A stretch of 64,000 bases of DNA from Ophthalmolycus amberensis (taxonomy: Eukaryota; Chordata; Actinopteri; Perciformes; Zoarcidae), in assembly GCA_024529925.1 (NCBI GenBank), contig JAFEUB010000736.1, positions 1,638,501 to 1,702,500 of the forward strand. Reading direction: 5' to 3'. The position numbers were made by a program, and so were the translations under genes. The notes beneath the pieces were generated by a model, which did no database searches, had not been told where the DNA came from, and was given only the letters and a program-made list of their open reading frames with translations. Shown piece by piece: positions 58,561-64,000 of the stretch (position 1 is the stretch's first letter; the number at the start of each line of letters is the position of its first letter).

Positions 58561-60972
58561 GCGAATCGTGACTTGCCTCTACCGGCCCTCCGTTTGTCAC
58601 ACAAGATGTTCCCGTGATTAATTGATGCTAAAACCTTCTTCACTGTCCATCTCAGTGAGACAGTGATGGAAGATCAACCATTTTCTTCACTATCTGGGCT
58701 CATTCGCCAAATCTCCTAACACCCTCTCTCGAATAGCACCAGATACACGAAAAATAGAACATCTTATACATCCACAAAAGTTATGATGGACCTTTGCATC
58801 AGAATGCACACAAGCAGGTATTCCCAGAACAACAACGGAAATCTGAATCATATTGAAACACAACACATGAAATGATACCATTGAAATAAAGACAGGAAAA
58901 AGAAAATGAATCCTATCTGAAAACATAGTTTGAAAAGAAGAAAAAGCAACTATAAAAAGTAAAACACTCCTCATCCCCAAAAACAAAATCCACCTCTCCA
59001 AGATATCATAAAAGTACCAAATACAAAAATGTTGAATATACCAGAAAATACAAAATACAACCACCGCAACCTCTCTGTTTTTTTTTTTTTTTCTTTCTCC
59101 TCTCTCCTAGAGCAGAACAGTCAATGTCCAGAGTCACATGCGAGCCACACCAGCACCCGTCACTGTCGATAGTTCAGCATCTCCCGTCCGAGACGCCACC
59201 TGTCTCAGCCCGCTCTCTCGTCCCAGAGGACATATTCCTCGACACGCTGGTCGTTAGAGTCGATGCAGGCTGCCGTGCCCATGGAAAGTCCAGTTTCAGT
59301 ATTCGGATACTGATTAGGACCCAGGTCAGCGTAGGCCGGTGCTCCCCAGATCGGGCTGATTGCCCATCAGGTCCGTTGCATCACGTTTCGGGGATCGTTT
59401 TCTTCGTCCACAGAGTAGACAGAGGTCAGGGTCATGTTGACGTTGGGAGACGGAGAAGGAGAGATAGCAGTGGGTGATTCTGGCGAGTCTGACAGTGGTA
59501 CAACCCGCCGGTCCAACTGGACCTGCCCCGATCCTGTAGATTCGGTGTGGTTAACCTGGAGACCTCAGGGATGAGAGGTTAAACCCAATATATCCAGGGG
59601 ATGAGGATAAAAGTATTCAACAAAAATAGCCGCAAAGTATCAAAGAAAGAGAAAACCTTACATGACTACCTGTTTCAACCTGTCCTTTCTAGACTGAGGC
59701 GTGCTATCTCGCAGCCGATTAAGTTTTATACAATCGTGAAGGATATTGTTAGCTGCCGTTGCCCTCGCCCTTCGGTATGCCATATGACAGCACAGATCAG
59801 GAGCACGCTGGATTTCTGAAGCATGTATGCCCTCTCAAACAATCTCATCACTATTATACCGGCTGTACAATCGATGCATGAAGAAGTTCTTTCATAGATC
59901 GTTGGGCTGGGCCAGTCATCTGGTCCAAGATTCATTTTCACATAATGACCAGGGTAGAAATCATGTAGAAATCAAAACATAAAAATCTGAAAAGGCTCTC
60001 TCCTTCCTTAACTAGAATATTCAACATAAAAGTTTGAAAAAGTTTTAAAACCAAAAATAAATGCTCAGTTTGTAAAAACTGCATAAAACACTCAAACGAT
60101 GTGTATATAATCCCTACTTAATATGAAGGATAAGATAGTAAAAATATAAAATAAGAAATGAACCACATGTCCTCGCAGGAGAAACTGTGGAATCAGAGAA
60201 GCTCGTGTAAAATATACGGCTGATAAGAATGGAACTGGTAAAGTAACAAAACAAAAAAAATAATATGCTTTTAAGGGATTAAAGACCCTCGAAAAAGAAA
60301 CAGAGCCAAACTTATATAGTTCAAGTGTAAGGTGATTTTGGAGTTCACCTGACTGCCAATAGATGGCTGTCCAGGCTCATTCTAGGCCAAATCTTGTCCC
60401 CTGAGAGCTGCTGATCCAGACGGCTTGTGGAATGTACAGTGTGAGGTCACAGAAGTCAACGTGAGGCCCATGCCTGATGATATACTGGCTTGCCTTTTTT
60501 CCTTTTTCTTTGTTCCTGGCGTAGCTGTCTTGAAGCCATCAACCATCGTTCACTGTTGACCCCGTGATCTCACTTTGTGTTGGATGTGTTCTAAGGTTAG
60601 GAAGAGGAACTAGATTTTGTTTCAAAAAACCTATTGACCTTGTCGTGTCCCTCATTTCGTAATCCCTCATGCACATTGGTCCTTATTTGAGAGGCTTGTT
60701 CAAGCAGGACCTCAGTGAGTGCACCATTCCCTCTCCACCCTGGAGGAAAGATAAGGGAAGGTTCAGCCATTTTCGGTCTGGCTTGGGCCATTTAGTCCAC
60801 TTGTCGTGGGCGAGCGGTTCGCTTTTTTTCCTTAGTGAAGTCTCTTTGCTTCCATTATTCTAGCTCATTCTGAGCTGCCTTGAAAGAAGGAAAGCAAGGG
60901 GAGGGGGGGCTGCCCCTCCTCCCCTGATCGCTCCCTCTCCTCTGAACAAGGAGGGGGCGTTTTTGACTTTAA

Positions 60973-61154
60973 CCTGAGAGACACACAATCTGATCCCCTA
61001 TTTTACACCTTTAGTGTTTTAGGGCCTAATGCTTCTCAGGTATCAAGCCATGCAATAATATAACAGTAATATTATTACGATTTTAACCCGAGAGAGAAAA
61101 TCTGTTCCCCTATGTTACACATTCTAGTGTTTTAGGGCCTAATCTCTCTCGAGT
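60973..61154 (-). ncRNA. Tandem stem-loops in the LTR element leader
   Basis: Two related 69-70 nt units lie 340-520 nt downstream of the primer site. Unit A (61042-60973) closes with ACCTGAGA and TCTCAGGT, 8 bp. Unit B (61154-61086) closes with ACTCGAGAGAGA and TCTCTCTCGGGT, 12 pairs including one G-U pair on the minus strand; on the plus strand that pair would be a C-A mismatch. Both loops keep ATTAGGCCCTAAAACACTA. The stems differ in sequence but stay paired. It is a structured RNA element inside a transcript, and its role is inferred only. Confidence 0.6.
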
Positions 61155-61476
61155 CCCTGCTTTTTTCCTTTCTTTGCAGTCAAGACACTTTCCAAAATAG
61201 CTGTCACCTGTGACATTGTCATAAGTTCACAAGAGCCCGCCCACGTCAACCAGAGGCAGCGACCAGAGCAGCCACAGCTGATGACGAAGGACCGAGTACT
61301 TCCGTTAGATTTTCACCGGAACGTAATCAGCGAAATACTTTGCCTCGAAGAACAAAACCTTTGTAATGGAGTAAATATTGTTAGCTACTGTTTCTTCTAC
61401 GGGATCTTTCTTTTTTTTTTTTTTAATCATTCTTTAAAATATTGTAAATTATTGTAAAGGAAGAAGGCCGAATCAT

Positions 61477-61494
61477 GTCCCTGTTCGGGCGCCA
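61477..61494 (-). promoter_or_regulatory. Primer binding site, lysine tRNA type
   Basis: The minus strand reads TGGCGCCCGAACAGGGAC immediately after the 5' LTR, with no spacer. This 18-nt sequence equals the tRNA-Lys3 primer site known from lentiviruses. It fixes the element's orientation and shows that priming would still work. Confidence 0.93.
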
Positions 61495-63448
61495 TGTTAC
61501 GTGAATCTGGGGGGTGACCCCTCACGATTTTTATTCGATAATAAAAAAGTTTAAAATTAATTAATTAGTAATTTTTTTTTTTTTTTATTATTTCTATTTG
61601 AGTTATTAAAGCTAGATTCCTTATATAAATGTTTTCTCAATTTATCCGGAAATAGTTAGTAATAAGAAAAATAGGAGGCCTTTTGTTTGAAACGAACAAA
61701 AGTTTGAGCAGCTTTAGCTCCGTGCCAACACTGATGCGCAGAGGGCAGGAGGGTCTGCCGGCGATAGATCAACCCTTGCGATCCACCAGAGGGACCACAA
61801 CTCCACGTGACTCGTGCCCGGCGGAGTCGGTCCTTCCCTGTGCGTGCTCCTGATGCCTTAAGATTCGGCGAGAAGGAGGAGACACGATTGTTAATTCGTT
61901 CTCTATATGATTCGCGCACCTGACCTTGCGGGAGACATTCGGGAGGAAGGGTTCCCGAAGCCTTAGTCCCTGTTTTTGCCTCGCGCACTGCTCTACTTTA
62001 AGAGTGACTTTTACCGGAATCTAAGTTTGCACTAGAATATTCTTCAATTGCCGACACAAACCAGGTCGATGGCCTGCTTGCTGTCCCGTCTGAATCGAAC
62101 CACCGTACCTCACCTTGATAATGTAATTCGGTCGCTCAGACTAGCAGTCGGTCTTATAAAAGTATTAACTTTTTTCTTTTAATGTACATCGTTCCTTAAC
62201 CCTTTTCGAATTTGATAGGACCCAGCTTTAGAGCCCAAACCGTTATAAAGCTCTCTTAATACGCAAGCGGGTCCCTTCCGGGTGTCATTGCTTATACTAG
62301 AGCGAAACAAATTTGAATAAGTATCAGTGTGGTTTGTGCATGTCAAGAATGCAATCAGTGGTGTACCGAGCTGGATCAAACACAACTTACCCCCAGGGGC
62401 TGAGAAAGGTCCGACGAGGTGTGCCCCCCTCCTGTTGGCTTCTCAAGAAACTTTGAAGAAATCGAGTCGGTCGCAGAATCTAATTCGTTATTTATTTATT
62501 TGTATTCAAATAAAAGTATAATCTCTTGGTCCAAAATACAGAGAAAAAATTGTTAACTGAAAAATATAAGAAAAATCACTTAAATGTTCAAAAACCCCTT
62601 CAGAGTAGTTTACAGACAGAGTTCCATATACGAAGAACAAGTTCAACCATTAACTACCTCCGTTCACGGGTCCCCGCACACGACTCCCAAAAATCAGCAA
62701 AGGATCTTTAAACAACTCTGTCTCCGCCAGCAGACTGGCTGGCTATGTAGCCTACGGAGGAAAAAGTTGATGATTAACCCATCGCAGGAATAGACAGAGT
62801 GAGCTTCTCTCCTGACTCAACTTCAAAAAATCTTCTAAGTATTCTTAAAAACTCTGACTCTCAAAGTCCGGAGGTCTGCAAGAAGTTTAAAGTTCTACCC
62901 CCGTGCAGGCAGAAGCCTGCACGGGGTTCTGGTTCGAGACTCCTCACACGACCGCTCACACGACTGCTCACACGACTGACTTTGATTTAAAACCGTCTCT
63001 ATTTATACCCTTCTGGAGCTGGGGGCCCCTGAACACTTCCCACATAACTTGAGTGATGACACATAACTTCCCCCTTTCACCCACGTGACCTTAAACCCGG
63101 GTATGCTTTGATATATGTACCCGCCTCCTGACTAATGACCTTACATTCCTACGACTGCCGACTCGGTCTAGTGACTTTGTCTCCGGCCGCCTTGAAACCG
63201 TCTTCGCCCTCTGCTTGAACTTCTGGCCCTTTGTTGCCCTCGGCGTGAACCGAGAAGCAAGCATGGGGGTGTGTGTGTGTGTGAGTCTGTGAGACCATCC
63301 TGCTCTTGTGTGTGTGTGTGTATGACAACAGAAACATGTCTGTGTGGCAGGTGCAATCTTATAAGACTCCGAGTCATATGCCTGATTTAACCAGGGCTTT
63401 GCCGGGTAGAGACATCACGATTTCGCAAAACTTCCACCGTGTTCAACA
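61495..63448 (-). repeat. 5' LTR (right copy)
   Basis: Same layout as the left copy, shifted by exactly 4897 bp: TATA box at 63000-63007, hairpin 62899-62926, poly(A) signal around 62491-62500. It is followed on the minus strand directly by the primer binding site. To its right (plus strand) come the GTAT duplication and a homopolymer G run at about 63472-63492. Confidence 0.9.
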
Positions 63449-63452
63449 GTAT

Positions 63453-64000
63453 GAATGAAGGTGCTGGAGTGGGGGGGGGGGGGGGGGGGGGGAGTCCCCA
63501 AAAAGTTTAGGGTCAATGGAAAGTAATGATGTACATTTACCCGAGAACTGTACTAAATCACAATTTTGAGGTACTTATACTTCACTTGAGTACTTTCTTT
63601 TTTCCATACTTTATACTTCTACTCCACGACATTCAGAGGCAAATATTGTACTTTTCTCTCCACTACATTTATTTGACTGCTTTAGTTACTTTGCAGATTA
63701 ATACAATATATATAAATATTCTCAGCCAATACTATTATAGTTTAACCACCCAGCAGTATATAAAGTAATTACAATTAGCTCCACCTTTACCAACTGCAAC
63801 ACTAAAGTGATGCACACATTGATACCAAAATAATTTAAAACCAGTAATATAATACAATATCGTCTCCTGTACTTTCGGTACTTACCAGTGTGACACTACT
63901 AATACTTGTGTACTTTTACTTAAATTAGATTTAGAATTTCAATTTACTACAGAGTATTTGTACAATGCACTATTACTACTTTTTCTTCAGTAAAATATCT
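63453..64000. repeat. Dispersed fish repeat, right edge of window
   Basis: After a homopolymer G run the sequence carries GAGGTACTTATACTTCACTT, CTTTATACTTCTACTCCACG, TACATTTATTTGACTGCTTT and a later TTGTGTACTTTTACTTAAAT segment. I recall these as parts of a very abundant percomorph repeat with ACTTGAGTA motifs. It runs off the window and I see no gene. Confidence 0.55.

Larger units (their letters stand above)
58552..61494 (-). other. Noncoding internal region of the LTR element
   Basis: 2943 bp without a credible protein. The longest frames (for example 58690-59064 minus and 59124-59477 plus) show no retroelement motif. Contents: poly-T at 59081-59092; A-rich DNA at 59940-60290; a GC-rich foldback at 60897-60925; the paired stem-loops at 60973-61154; T-rich DNA at 61409-61424. 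The 5' side holds one arm of a 28-bp inverted repeat whose other arm is in the LTR. Confidence 0.75.
56598..63448 (-). mobile_element. Complete non-autonomous LTR retrotransposon (LARD-like), recent insertion
   Basis: Two direct repeats of 1954 bp (56598-58551 and 61495-63448) enclose 2943 bp. Both begin TGTTACG and end TTCAACA, and the element is flanked by a 4-bp target duplication GTAT (56594-56597 and 63449-63452). The primer site and polypurine tract show that it runs on the minus strand, so the right repeat is its 5' LTR. The repeats have equal length with two substitutions visible (58034/62931 and 58336/63233), which implies a young insertion. I find no gag, protease, reverse transcriptase, integrase or envelope sequence in any frame. 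The internal DNA is noncoding but rich in inverted repeats. It presumably moves with proteins supplied by an autonomous relative. I recognise no named family. Confidence 0.92.

Noticed and set aside
58690..59064. 124-codon frame in the LTR element interior as a possible gag or accessory gene
   Set aside because: Aromatic-rich translation of A/T-rich DNA with no zinc knuckle, protease or other retroelement motif.

Overview
The window is vertebrate nuclear DNA, almost certainly from a teleost fish and probably a percomorph. It has spliced genes with canonical GT-AG introns, orthologues of well known vertebrate proteins, and fish-type mobile elements: a LINE-2 copy, an I-clade LINE remnant, hAT-type DNA elements and a tRNA-derived SINE. 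There are no bacterial operons, CRISPR arrays or phage genes. All reading was by eye. Exon joins were accepted only when splice sites, codon phase and protein similarity recalled from known families agreed.

Layout: (1) 2.1-20.3 kb, plus strand: lmtk3, a transmembrane lemur tail kinase with a 6.3-kb exon encoding most of its long acidic tail. The first exon was not found. A 1.18-kb hAT-type element (5614-6797) sits in an intron. (2) 20.5-21.7 kb: remnant of an I-clade-like LINE, ending next to the PRPF31 promoter. (3) 21.8-26.3 kb, plus: PRPF31, complete. (4) 39.2-26.5 kb, minus: CNOT3, tail to tail with PRPF31. Its 17 coding exons join in phase except for one extra base in exon 5. Its introns hold a 3.1-kb LINE-2 copy and a decayed hAT transposase fragment. 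(5) 42.3-40.2 kb, minus: TFPT. (6) 43.1-44.1 kb, plus: NDUFA3, divergent from TFPT. (7) 53.9-44.6 kb, minus: a BAIAP2 (IRSp53)-family gene with I-BAR and SH3 domains. (8) 56598-63448: a complete, apparently recent LTR element in minus orientation. Its 1954-bp LTRs show only two differences that I could find. It has a perfect 18-nt lysine-tRNA-type primer binding site and a polypurine tract, but no recognisable gag, pol or env gene, so it is non-autonomous (LARD-like).

Functionally, PRPF31 (U4/U6 snRNP), CNOT3 (CCR4-NOT), TFPT (INO80) and NDUFA3 (complex I) are housekeeping genes that also cluster in human 19q13.42. lmtk3 and the BAIAP2-like gene look like signalling ohnologues. In human, the other lemur kinases AATK and LMTK2 lie near BAIAP2 and BAIAP2L1, so this window may keep a third such pair.

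The most novel-looking material is RNA-level structure inside the non-coding LTR element: two tandem 70-nt stem-loops with covarying stems, a 28-bp inverted repeat spanning the polypurine tract/U3 junction, and a 12-bp hairpin about 45 nt below the predicted transcription start. These resemble packaging, dimerisation or priming signals of a parasite that borrows its proteins.
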